Assembly: GCA_020226215.1 (NCBI GenBank)
Contig: CM035235.1
Coordinates: forward strand, 68,101,283 to 68,165,282
Direction of reading: 5' to 3'
DNA: 64,000 nucleotides
Source: Sindora glabra
Lineage: Eukaryota > Streptophyta > Magnoliopsida > Fabales > Fabaceae
In this document: in pieces, positions 39,861 through 53,060 of the stretch
Position numbering within the stretch: the first letter of the stretch is position 1
Layout of the letters: each line of letters opens with the position of its first letter
The notes under the pieces: model-generated
Told to the model about the DNA's origin: nothing
Databases searched by the model: none
Seen by the model: only the letters and a program-made list of their open reading frames with translations
Position numbers and translations under genes: made by a program

Positions 39861-42800
39861 CAATTAGCCTCGAGTTTTGTGACAAAGCAGCATGTGACTC
39901 TCTTATTACTTGAATGACCTTTACGTATTCCAATTTTTTTTTCTTTTTATTAAAGAAATGTAACTAAAAATAACCAATGAAAAATAATATTTCCCTCAAT
40001 ATAATTTCGCATCCTAACTTTATGACAATTAATTATTATCTTAATATTAATAGTTATTAAACTTATTATTTTTTATTAATAATAAGAGTAATTAAATTAT
40101 TAAATATACATATATAAAAATTAAAATTAAAATATAATGAAAGGTATAAAATTTTAAAAAATATTAGATATCATCTGAATTAAAGAATTTTAATAACTTA
40201 TTATCATTTAATTTAACATATTGAAATATTTATATTCTAGATTTTTCTAGAATTATAATAATCAAAATATTATCATTTTTACATTATATTATTCTTAGAG
40301 AAAGTGTATATAAATTTGCTTATATATAGAGAGAGTGATACTCTTTACATTTATTCACACCTATTTAATATATTATTATTCTTTAAAATAGTATTCTTTC
40401 AAATCATTGCTTTAAAAGTTTAATATATATGGGGCATTTTGATTGAATTAATTAATTTTAATTAGGTATTCTATTTTTTAATAAAAGTATTTGAAAAATA
40501 AAATTAAAAAATGTTATTATTTTATTCATATTAATTTTTAGGTATTATATTTCAAATTTAATATATACTAATTCTGATGTTATCAATAATTTACAATTCA
40601 AATATTATTTTTTATTCACATCATTATTTTTTTATCTACCTCTACTATTTATAATTCATACATCAATGAATGATATAGATATATCAAAATATATTTTTTA
40701 TTATAAAAATATTTTAAAAATTTAAAATTTTTATTTAATTAAATTAATTTACTATAATATATAATTAACCCATTGCATTTGATTAATGCTAATGCCTTAA
40801 TCTAGTAAAATATACAATTTTAAGTGCTAAGAATATGCATGACATCAATATAGAGAATGACACAATACTAAAAAAGAAATGTCTATTAGTATATATAAGA
40901 AAAATGGCAATAGAAGATAACAATAAATAAAATTTGGAAAAAGAAACTACACTTGCATAAGTTAATTAAAGAATATATACAATAAATATGGTTTATATAT
41001 TTGCATGCATCATTCTTTAATACTCCCATTAAAAAAATATTGATATGAATTATTGCAACCTTTTACATAATTTTTTATTTTTTATTTTTATAAAATATGA
41101 GTTTCCAATGTTGCAAGATTTATGTGAAATTAGCATATCTAGAAATTAAATTTTATTTATAACAATTTAATCACTTATATAATTTTAATATCAAATTAGT
41201 TGTTTAATTATTTAATTATACTCAATCAAGTGACTCAAGCCTTAAAAGAATTTTAATATCAATGTAGTGCTTCTTTTATTTAATTATACTTTATCAAGCC
41301 TTTGTTTAAAATAAGAAAATTTGAAATAATTAATTATTCAAATAACGATTATTTTATAAATTAGAAATGATAAATATATAACCATGTTATTTATGTAAGA
41401 TTGTCATATAAATTAAACTAGTTATATCATTACTCATCTTAAGAATTTAAATATGTATAATTATATAATTAGGAAAATTTGTGAATGTATTACATTTTAA
41501 TTATTATAAAATTATAAATTTTTATTTTATAAAAAAGATATAAAATTATAAAAAATAGTTCATTAGCCGATTTTGGATAGTTTACATCGGTTCTAGCCAT
41601 TTTTTATTGATTCTGACTAATTCACATGTATTTTTAGTTCAATAAGTGTAATCAGATTAGTTTGCTAGTGATTTACTAGTTCACCAGTCTAATTTAATTT
41701 TTATGTATATCAACATAAAAATTTAAAATTTCATAAATTATATAAAACATCAAACTTAAAATTTATTTTGTAATTGATTAAATATATATTTATTTATTTA
41801 TATAAATTTTAATAATTTTTAAATAATTAGTATCACGTTATCATTTGAATGTTAATTTGTCACTTTATAAAAATTATAAATAAAATAAAGTAACAAAAAA
41901 ACATTAAATTAATGATATTGTGATATTTAAAAAATGCTTAAAATTTTGTGTAATTACGTATATATTGCACAATAATCATTTATTTTAAATTTTTATATAA
42001 TTTGTGAAATATAAAATTACCAACTTTATCCTTGAAATTACAAGGTGTTGGTAAAATAATCATTAATTATATAAAGTTATAATTTAGTCTCTAAATAATA
42101 ATTTATATAGATAATTTTATTCCCAAATCACTGTATGAAGGAATAAGAACAAAATTGTATATTTTATTTTTAATGTTGCATAATAAAAATATAATTATTA
42201 TATTTTTAATAGTGTCCTCTTCTTATTTAGTAATAATGTAAAATATTTGATATTGTCAATGAATCAAATTTAAACTCTTGTATAAAATAAGCTTGACTCC
42301 ATAAAAAATGCTCATATGACGTAACGAGTCTAACTTATCTATTTTATGTGTAAGATATAATGTATGATTGCTATAATAAGAAGAAATCACAATTGATAAG
42401 TCAAATAATTGATTATTTTCTTTTTAAAGATGTGTAGTTGTATACTTGAAAATTCTCACTAGTTAATTATAATCAATAATTTTGATTAAAAAATAAGTTA
42501 CTAAATTATTGATATTAGCTTATTTTATAACTGTGATTTTAGAAAGAGGCATTTTTAATCTTATACTTAAAATAACAATATTTTACTATTCTTTTACTTC
42601 GAATATCCTATTTTTTTAACAATATGATGTATAAATTTTATGCTCACATTAACCTAATATTTTTAATTCAAATTTATGAATAACTTTTAACATTTCAAAA
42701 TTTAATTGTGAACAATGTTTTAAAATTAGTTTATATCAAAATAAATATAAATCCTAAATAAACAAACAAAATTTTAACCTTTATATCTATGAAAAATAAT

Positions 42801-44188
42801 TAATAGGAATTAGAATATATTTTAAACAAGAATATAGATTAGTGAAAAATACTTCCTCCGTTTCTTATTATCTATCACATTTTGAAGAAATTTTTTATTT
42901 TTTAATTTAATTACTTTAGAATTTCAATGAAGTACTATTTTTTTTTTAATTTTTTCCTTCTTTCTTAGTAATAAATATTTTATTAATCTACACTTTTAAC
43001 ATATTTGTATTTATTTTATCATATTTTTCTTTTTATTTTTAATTATCTTGAATTTTATGCATAAATAATAATATTGAAAATTTTACTATAAATAAATAAA
43101 GTTAAACTATTTAATCTCTATAAAATTAATTAACTGTGAAAATAATAAAAAATTAAAAAAGAATATATTATTATTTAAATGAAAAATATAAATTTAAACA
43201 GTATCATATATATTTGCTTTTATAAACAATAGTGTTTTAAAATTTGTTACAAGTATTTAAAAATTGAAAATGAGTATTTTGTGCCGCATCTAAATATTTC
43301 TATTAACTGTGACAAGTAAATGAAAATTGTGTGAATTTTCATTTCATATTATCACTTGCACCAAGGATTTTTTCAGTAATTTTTCCCATGAGATTTTGGT
43401 CATACGGTAATGATGTTGCTCTGACATGTATTGATGTGGCAGTACAAAGATCCACCACATGCCATGGGCTTTGGCACTCAGGATTTGCTAAAGATACCAT
43501 AGTCTTCCCTTGTATTTTATCTATCGTAAATCGCTCCTCTAAAAGATAAAAAATGAAATCATAAGTAAAAAAAAATTGTTCCAATCATGTAACTTTTTCT
43601 TTGTACAAAGTAATTTTTTTAGAAATTATTTATTTGTTAATTTTTTCTTATCTATTTTTTTTAAAATTCTGTTTGATATTGTATTTATTGATTGTTTTAT
43701 AGTACTCTTTCCTTTTAATCATGTGCCTTTGAATTTTAGTCCTTGTGCTCACTTTGTATTTATATTGAACAAATGACTTGCGGCTTGGATATGATGAGAG
43801 ATAGTGTTTTTATTTTTTCAATATAAGAGAAACAGCGCCAGAGTGGCATATTGTTATATAGTGTTCCGATTATTTATCTCATCCTTTTGACCTAAAATTT
43901 AAGGATAATTTTTTTAAAATAACATATTATTCCTACATTATTGTCTCTCATATAAAAGATAATATTTAACGGATGATGCTATATTTCTTGAAACCAATCA
44001 CCCAAAGCCGACACCTGATACAAGTGAAAAATAACTTATCAATTATTCGAATTATTAGGGTGAGGGGTTTCACAATCAAAAGCAAACAAGTTGCCATTAT
44101 AAATTTCATCAGGATACATGCGTAATAAATTGTTGGGATCTTTATCATTTTCCATATTTAACATATATGATAAGTTGTATATAGTAAA

Positions 44189-44644
44189 CTAGAGTTTTAC
44201 CCGTGCTTTACACGGATATTTATTATTTTTTAATTATTAACAAAAATTAATATATATATAATAAAAGAAAAAATTATAAACATCAAATTAAGGAAGAATT
44301 AAGAATTAAGGAAATGTGAAAATTAAGGAAGTGAAAGAAATTACCAAATATAAAGGCAACATTTATAGAAAGAAAGTAGTAAATATAAGCATAGGATTTG
44401 TTGTAAAAAATGCAAGAAATTAAAAAAATTTCTTTCCTTCAATGAATCAGCAGGATTAAAATAAAAAAGAAGTCTCAGGCTAGTAAGTGGAATACACCCC
44501 CTCACAATGATAAAGTATTGACTTCCCTGAAAATAAGTAGAGTGCATATCTTAACTAGATAAAATATTGGATTATTAATAAACTGTTAGAATATCACGGC
44601 TAATATATTATTAGATAGATTTTGATAGGAAATGAATCAAACGA
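44189..44644 (-). mobile_element. Possible non-autonomous Helitron
   Basis: On the - strand the sequence ends with a short hairpin CCGTG-TAAAG-CACGG, then 8 nt, then CTAG followed by T, which is the usual Helitron 3' end. The right border on the + strand is GA|T (TC start on the - strand, preceded by A), and unit A homology resumes exactly there. It is 456 bp, with no coding content. The 3' end is convincing; the 5' end rests only on TC and the homology border. Confidence 0.45.
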
Positions 44645-45592
44645 TTTTTCATTGGGATTAACAAATAAAATTTTGTAATATTTATAATATTACTTTTTCT
44701 GTGAGATACAAGTTGGTGAATCACTTCAAGAATTAATGAAATTCTCTCTTTCCAACAAATAAGAGTAGAAATAAGTTAAATTAGCCCTAACATAAATAGG
44801 TTAATCCTAATTCAGAATTGTTTAGCCTTTATCTTACTTATAACTTGTTTGTATGCCAAAATTTTGGCACTTAACTTGTTTATAAAATTTTAAAAATATA
44901 ACCTAATTTTTAACTCATTTAAACTTGACTATTGAAATTTTAAATAAATCATTGATGATCTTATAAGTTTAAGTATGTATATGCCGTTAAAGGCGCTTTA
45001 AAAAATAGAATAATAATCTTATTAAATAATAATGCATTAAACAATATCTTGTCCTTAATTTTATAAAAAAAATTATAATTCAACATAACAAATTATAATA
45101 ATATTTATTTAAATGAAAGAATTAAATGATACAATAATATAAATTCATCAATTGTAAATTTTAAACTTTTGATAAGACAAATGGTTAAGTTAAAGAAGGA
45201 AAAATGGCTACAATAATGTGATAATTATATTGCAACCACACCAATTATTTTAAAGGCTTATTTGATGCATCGTATAAAAAAGACATGATAATATAAGCAT
45301 ATACTATCATATTTTAATAGATATTTAAGCTTTACACAAGATAGTATAATATAATTTAGTTAACTTATTTTGTACCAACAACATTGAATAAATTAATCTT
45401 CTTTCTTTGAATCTATTATAATACAATAGGAGTAAAATAACATTTCTCATTCTTAATTTAATCTTAACTTATTATTGTATTACTTTATCGCTATTAACAA
45501 TCATTATTTAACCTAATTTTGCCTTAACCTATTTTATCCTTACTAATAGGGTAAGATTACACATAACCCTCTTGTATAAAATCTCGTGTAAT
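44645..45592. repeat. Displaced end of duplicated unit B
   Basis: This stretch aligns in the same orientation with 15325-16272 of unit A: shared 'cattgggatta', then 'acaagttggtgaatcactt', the 'tccaacaaataagagta' block, and 'cctaattttgccttaac' near the end. It continues unit B after the break at about 34597, so about 10 kb lies inside unit B that unit A lacks. Alternatively the stretch is a dispersed repeat present in both places, but the order and abutment at the break favour interruption of one unit. Confidence 0.75.
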
Positions 45593-48576
45593 TAAAACAT
45601 TTAAATTATACATATAGAAAACTCATCTTTATTGCCTCTCCTTCCAAATCTTAATGTTTGCTTGGTTATATAAAAAATAAATTTTAAAATTAATTTTATA
45701 TCTCAAATTTATTTTAAAATAAAAAATAGAAATAATAATTATACTTTCAAAATTAATATTTAATATTTAAATATTACAAATATAAAATATTATTTATAAG
45801 CAATTTTTAATTTAGTAGTTCATAATTAATTATAATCAAAATAAATTTTTCCCACCATTGTATAAAACAAGTTTAAAACATACTTCATTATGTTCGATTT
45901 TGAGCAATTTTCTTTCTTAAATGCACAATTTTTTATTATTTTTTTTAATCATGCATATAACTTAAAATCACAACTAAAATTTTGTATTAAAACAATTTCT
46001 TCTAATTTTTTTTATATATGTATGCTTAAGTATTTTAGAAATAATTTATTTAATTATCATTTACTTAGATGAATTATACTTATTATTATTACTGTATCTA
46101 ATACATTTGGGTAAAAAATCATTTCCATTAAATTTATTATATTTTTCTAAAAATTTATACATGAATTCATCTTCTTGAATGTCCTAAAAGAATGTGAACT
46201 TCATTTCAATTCTATATGTTCTTTTTCTAAATTTGAAGATTTTATCAACGGTTTAAAAAAAATAAAAAATAAAATATTGGTTTTTGTCCTAAGTTATACA
46301 TAATTTTGCGAAAACAACTTTATAAAAAGATTGTACCCGTGTGCAATGAAATATAATATTTTTTAAAATTATTTTGTAAGATGTAAAGGATTAATCTTGA
46401 ATAATTAGTTTAAGAAAAATAATTATAAATTAACATTTTAGATTTGATAACATTTAAATATTAATTTTAAAATTTAAAATTATTATTTTTAACTTAAAAC
46501 CAATCTTGGACATTGAAATTTTTTTGACAAGTCAGGTTCTGTACAATAAATTATACTAATAAAAATAATGTTTACAGTAGAGCTAATAATTATGAATAAT
46601 AATTTTAAAAGGTGATTATGCTAAATATGAAAAGCTGTTTATAATTTTATAAGGCTAAACAATTAAATATGAATAACAAGACTACAAATTATACATAATT
46701 TTTATTAATAAGGTTAAAATATAAGGAAAAAATTTATGAACAATTAAATAAAAGATTATAAATTAATATTTTATATTTAAAAATATTTAAATATTAATAT
46801 TTGAAAGTATAAAATTAATAATTTTTAATTTAAAATATGTTTTTTACGTGAAGTTAACTTTAAAAACTTAGTTTTTGTATAATTAAACATAATAAGAATA
46901 ATAATATTAGAAAGACCTTTTATCATTAAAGATTTGGAAAGAGAGATAATAGAAGAAATTTGTTGCACAATATGTATTTACAACTTTTGAAATATTAAAG
47001 GTTTGTTGCACATGAGATATAATATAAGCGGGTATGTGTATTTTAACCTTTAAAATATTAATAATTTAATTATACCATAACTTATTTATTATTTCAAATT
47101 TAATCTCAACCTATTTTAATCTTGAAATTTTTAATAATTATTATTTATATATAAAATGAGTAAAATAGAAGCAGAAGTGATGTCAATTATTCAAGAATCG
47201 AAATCGATTTGCTTTATAAAAAGAGGATATCAATGAACTTTTATGAGATGGGATCCTCACGAACAGAAAAAAATTGTAGTCAGTTTGATAATGATCGAGT
47301 GACATTGCTTCAAAACCCCGTATTTCTTCTAGAAAATTTCCTAATTGTTTTAGAGCAACTAGAAAGAGAATCTTTAAACAAATATATAAATTAATATTAA
47401 TTAAAATAATTATAATACATTAATTTTTTTAAATTATTAAATATTTAAAATAATTATGATAAAAAATTTATTAAAATAAAACTAATTTTATATTAGAAAA
47501 TTTATAATACTATCATATTATATACATATTTAATACTAAACACATGATAATATAAATTTATAATATGGCGTTTATTATGGTACCTATGAATTTAGGATTT
47601 AGGATTTTAAAATCCTAAGAACACCTTACAATTCTCCTATAGAAGATATAGAAATGTTAATTAATTTAAAATGCACAAGAAAAGTTTCTATAGAAGGATT
47701 AGTTCTCCTTCGTCAAAGTTGAGACGGTAAAAAAATTTGCCTATGATACATCACATCTAAATTAGCGGAAATTTACGGTATTTAATTTATGAAAAAAAAT
47801 GCAAATTAGAGATTTTTTTAAAAAGTAACTATTATAAATTTTTTATTAGATAAATTTAAACAGTCAAATTACTAATATAAATTTATACCACCTTATTAAT
47901 TTACTAATTATATATTAACCATAGTATTGAACATTTGGAGTCTTTTGGCTTATAAATTCCTTGCACGAGTAGCTTTTCACACGCGCTGTTGCTGCATTTT
48001 GCTCCACCTCCACATGCCCGTGGTTGCCACTCGTGGCATTGTATGCTTCTCACTTCGTGCTGAAATTCACCTTGCATCTCTATTTCTCACTTTGCATGAT
48101 TTGACAATTTCGCATGTCTTGCCTTCATTTACTTCATTATTTCTCATTTAATAAATGTCGTGAGTTTATTTTCATTCCCATTAAACTCTTTACCTCTTCT
48201 CATTGTATCCAAAAAATTGTTTGCATCAATTTACCAGGCAATTTCACGATTGAAAAGTAATTGTTAGTAGCGAGATAAAAAAGTATCATATATTGATATG
48301 ATATTTTTTAAGTACTTAGGCCTTTGTTTGGCTAAAAGTGAAAATAGAGAAGAAAGAAATTGGGGGTGAAAAGAAATGGAGAGAGAAGAAATTGAAGATG
48401 AAGAAATTTTCTTTTGAGTTATTTGGAATGAGTGAAAATGAGAGAAAAAAAATAAAAGTGAAATTGATTTCTTTTTATTTAAAACGAGGGGAAATTAAAA
48501 AGGAAGAAAATGGGTTTGAGTCACATAACTATGATATTCTTATAATATATTATATAAAAATAGTTATAATATTAAT

Positions 48577-48763
48577 TCATTAAATTTAATTAAAAATTAA
48601 TGATATACTAGTAAAATGTTATATAAGTAATGGGAGATAAATTTTTATTGAATAATTTGAAATAATAATACTAAATTTTCATCAAATTCAATTAAAAATT
48701 AATGATATACTGATAAAATGTTATACAATTAATCAATGATAGATTTTTATTAAATATTCTAAA
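48577..48763. repeat. Tandem duplication of about 105 bp
   Basis: 'aattaaaaattaatgatatact' followed by 'aaaatgttata' and 'tttttatt' occurs at about 48589 and again at about 48694. The right unit is interrupted by the hAT-like element at 48764. Confidence 0.6.
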
Positions 48764-49325
48764 CTAGGGATGACAAATTTTTGGATCTCATATTTTGCCC
48801 TGTGAGGTAAGGATTTGGTATAAATTTTTGTCCCACAGGGCAAGGCGTAGAGTAAATTTTTAACTCGAAATAATTACGCGTGATAAAATAATATTATCTC
48901 GCGATATTTCGCCCTCCTCAAAATAATAAATTAATTTTTTATTTTTTTATTATACTTAAAAATATATATTATTATAAATTATTTTATTAATTTTATAATT
49001 AAAAATATTTTTATTAATTAATTTATTTTAATTAATATTTATTTTTATTATTTTTTTAAAATTTAAGATTAATTGATAAATTATATGTAATTTTAAATTA
49101 ATATTATTATATTATGTTAAATATTAAATATTAATTATATATATTTTAAAATTTATAAATTTTTTTAAATTATTTGTACATAATTGGTGTCCCACAAATC
49201 ATTGGGATGGGGGCACCAACTTATCCATGACTAAGGACGGAACAGGAATGGGGCAGATCCCCACCATTACAGGACAGGAGTAATATACCGCCAACCTGTT
49301 ATTGCCTCATCCTATTACCATCCTT
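48764..49325. mobile_element. hAT-like MITE with 8-bp target duplication
   Basis: Flanked by a perfect 8-bp direct repeat ATTCTAAA (48756-48763 and 49326-49333). Ends are CTAGGGATGACAAA and the complement of AAGGATGGTAATAGG, a short imperfect inverted repeat. GC-richer borders surround an AT-rich core. It is 562 bp, non-coding. Confidence 0.75.
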
Positions 49326-51077
49326 ATTCTAAATTAATAACACTAAATTTTTATTAAATATTGGCGGTGGAGAGGTGGGAGAAAAGGCATGGGTGTGAGG
49401 GGCACCTATGGAAACGAAAAAAAGGTTGGGTATACTCCTCCTTCCCTTCCCGTTTCTGAAAGGAAGAGAATACCTGTGGCCTCCACCCGCTTTTACTTCC
49501 CCTTATTTCACCCATTCCAAATAAATCATTAAAGTTTTCTTAGGTGAGTTAAAAATAATTATTATTATTTAATTTGAGCACTAATAAGGTGATTATTAAA
49601 ACACTTCCTTCATATTTTATAGCAAAGATTTTCAAAATAACTTGTAGATGAAAATATTTCATATTGTATTAATTGTATAAATTAAAGAATTGTATAGGTT
49701 CAAAGAGAGTACATTCAATATATGTTGAATTTACAACATTTGTAATAAATTAATATTAACATATTTATAACAGTAAATTAAAAATTAAAACATCAAACAA
49801 TTCCGGGCATCTCCTTGATTTATTATTAAAGGGAAAATTGCATGCATCAAATTTATACTATTTTTTCTTTCTAAATAATTGTGCAAAAACTTGGATTGGG
49901 AAGTACAAATATTTTATTAAAGATTGTAAATTGGTAAATAAAAATAAAAAAGATGAGTAAGTTTATCATTTACACAAAACTATTTTTTTAATATTATTAT
50001 TTCATTAAATGAATAATGATGTCTCTTATAATATTTTCATTGATTTCTATATAGGACATGATCTTTATCATTTGTAATAATGAAGATTCCTTAACAACTT
50101 CAAAAAGGGTATTTGATGATGTTTATCAAAAAGGAGATTGATGACTAGATCATTCTTTTGGAACTTTATTTAATTTATGGCTTTTGTAACTTAAAATAAT
50201 TTAATTATGCTTTTTTTGTTTATTTTTATATTTGATAAATTAGATAATATTTATTCTTTATTATCTATTCATGATATGCATTTATATAAAAAAAGGATTA
50301 ACATTTATGCATTAAATTCCATATAAATTAATGTTATTTTTATATATTTTTCTAAATTTCATTTGTTATAATATTTTATCATGTATGCATCTATCCATAT
50401 ATGATAATGATAATCAATTAATGTAACATTACAATATTACGAATAATTCTATCAATTAGTAATGACTAAAAAAATATAATATCTTTAATTATTTAAGCTA
50501 AATACAATTATGTGAATTTTATAATTATTTAGATGACATAAATATAATGATGAATTTTAAATTAATCATGTGAATACTTTATAATTTAAAATTTTAAAAA
50601 TTAAATTTATATTATAAATTATTATTAATTAAATTAAATCTAATTAAATCTGTGCACAATATCTCACTTCATTAAAAAGAAAAAATGTTAAGGAATAAAT
50701 TATTGAATGAAGTTGTCAGGAGATCTCATTTTATTATATCAAGTAAGATATGAAATTGAATTTTGAATATAAATTAAAATTATTAATTATATATAGAATA
50801 ATAAAATAAATTTATAAAATTTAATTTAATATATATAATTTGTAAAATATTTGCAACCTAATATTATATTTCATTTATGGTGTTTATAGTATTTTTTTAA
50901 AGTGAGTTCTTCCATATTTTTAATTCATGTATATATTGAATATCCGATAATTTATATTAAATTTTACCTTTTTTAAAATAAAAAATATTTAATTTAATAA
51001 TTATTATTGCTTCGTATCATTTAATTTATCAATGGATGGACCAAAAGTCCATACATGGTAGGATTGGCAGTTTTTTT

Positions 51078-51210
51078 TTTTAAATTCATTTGGTTGTGAT
51101 TCTTCAACGCCATAGATTAGATTCAATTGCTCAGTCCATAGACTTGGTCCTTTTTTAAATTCATTTCATTATTATTCTTCAATGCTGTAGATTAAATTCA
51201 ATCGCTTGGA
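51078..51210. repeat. Short tandem duplication
   Basis: 'ttttttaaattcattt...attcttcaa(c/t)gc(c/t)(a/g)tagatta' is repeated with a spacing of about 82 bases (about 51078 and 51160), each followed by 'attcaat(t/c)gct'. Confidence 0.6.
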
Positions 51211-53060
51211 TTTGAATTGATGCAAATTCAACTCACAGATTTCATGTGGGTGAATGAAAATTGCCAGACAGACCCAAAAGAAGGACGAGACATTCATATC
51301 TTAGATCGCCACTCTGTCTATGCATGCCTTTATATCTTTTTCAATGAGATAAAAATGGGATAAAATTTAAATAAAATTCATTTCATTTTTGTTGTAAATT
51401 TTTTTATTCATATTGTAATTCATTATTACAAAAGTACTTTTTAACATCAATACATCAACATTAATAAAAATGTAATAGTGATTTTATAAATAAATGTAAC
51501 TTATCATATCATTAACACAATAAGTTGATATTATAAAGCACTAGTTTCTAATGCATACCAAGATAATTGGTAAGAAAACTTAAGATGGTGTTTATTATTT
51601 ACAATCAATGTCTAAATAAATATAATATTTGCATTCAAGATTTCATTGTGTTTTATATGGCAATTGTTCTAATAACCAACATTTCAAGAGTATATGAATA
51701 GACCCATTTTAAAAATTTTCATTTTTAGATGTTGATTATATGGTAATAACTAATGTATAATATCATGTATTATATATAAATAGCATTTCATTCTCTTTTT
51801 AAAACATCTATGTAATGCTTTAATTTCTATTATTTAACTCTAATGTACGTTTGAGGAAGAAAAAAATAACTTCTCCTCTATTTCATCTAAGAACTTTAGA
51901 TATATTATAAAATGTGATTTTTGTTAGTTTATCTATTATTATTTCTAAATATGTCAAATATATCAAATATGTCAACTAAGATCAAGGAAGAGTTATTTTT
52001 CTCCTCATTAAACACAAGTTGACATTGATAATTGAGATAAATATATTACTTAAATTTATGATTTACTAATATCAAAATTTAACGGGCATCTAAGAGTAAT
52101 TTTTAGATGATGATTATGGGAATTGGCATTAAGGATAGCAATGAGAATAGAAGGGCACATAATCCTTTTTTTTAAGTAATGCATTGTAATAAAATTGTAT
52201 TTTATAGATGTAATGATGTAAAGAAACTATAGAAATAAATAAAATTACTATTCCATAATTTATCATTGTTTTATTTCTCATAAATTTCTTTTCTCGTGTT
52301 TACAACATTATACATTTGGATAACTTTCTATTTTAAAATAGATAGGTGTTTTGTTCCCGTATTTTACTTGATACTATAAAATCTAGTGGAGCAAATTAAT
52401 ACAAAGTAGTTGTAAAAAAAATTACTAAACAACATATTTTATTTATAAAAATCAATGTGGTCAATAAATATTGTTCTTATACCACAATGGCTTTTAAACA
52501 TAATCAATGTCTAAAAGTTCATATCACTAGCTAGCTTGTAATTAATATTTTTCAACATGTAATAAATACTAAGCATTTACCAAACATTATGTTTAGGCCA
52601 TGATAATAAATATTTACAAATGTGTAATAAATACTAAGCATTTAACAATGTGTAATATATGAAGAAGTTTAAATGAATGAATCTAAAAATATCTAAATTA
52701 ATGGCATTTTACGAAGAAGTGTAAATGAATTCGATTACATGAACAATTTTTATGTTGACCGTTGCATAAGTCCATTTTCAATCATCGTGAACTTTAACTT
52801 ATGATATTAGTTTTAAAGTAATAATTGACATCTAATTATCATCTCTAAGTAGTCGTGATCTTTCAAGATAGATTTTCTTGTATAAAAAAGAGAGTTTTTT
52901 ATTCATAAGATGCAAATATTAGTATTCAACATTGCCATTGCTATTTGAAAAGTTCAGGAGATTTTTAGAGTTTCTTATAAAGATTTATACTCACGCATTG
53001 GAAAAAACCTTAAGAAATTTCATGGACTTTCTTAATAGTCTAAGTAATATTAATACTACA

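Larger units (their letters stand above)
34598..44644. other. About 10 kb absent from unit A, splitting unit B
   Basis: AT-rich DNA with no believable coding frame, holding a (AAT)n tract, a Tourist-like MITE, a hAT-like MITE, a polypyrimidine tract (36597-36648), a pair of related repeats (37147 and 39676) and a Helitron-like end at the right border. No LTR pair or transposase frame is recognised. It is either an insertion into B or a deletion from A. Confidence 0.6.
45593..53060. other. AT-rich DNA without recognised genes
   Basis: All open frames are short and look like chance. Less AT-rich islands at 47170-47360 and 47935-48140 were read in all frames without a recognisable domain. A hAT-like element lies at 48764 inside an older repeat region, and a short tandem duplication ('taaattcatt...gattcttcaacgccatagatta') at about 51078-51210. 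Confidence 0.6.

Noticed and set aside
42851..42890. 'acttcctccgtttcttattat', resembling a Stowaway/mariner MITE end
   Set aside because: No matching inverted end was found within about 500 bases to the right and no TA duplication, so it could be chance or a fragment.
34598..44644. Full LTR retrotransposon as the cause of the 10-kb interruption
   Set aside because: No long direct repeats at the borders, no primer-binding site and no gag/pol-like frame seen.
47590..47620. 'tttaggatttaggattttaaaatcctaa', telomere-like or palindromic
   Set aside because: Only two short repeats and not TTTAGGG; a simple palindrome in AT-rich DNA.
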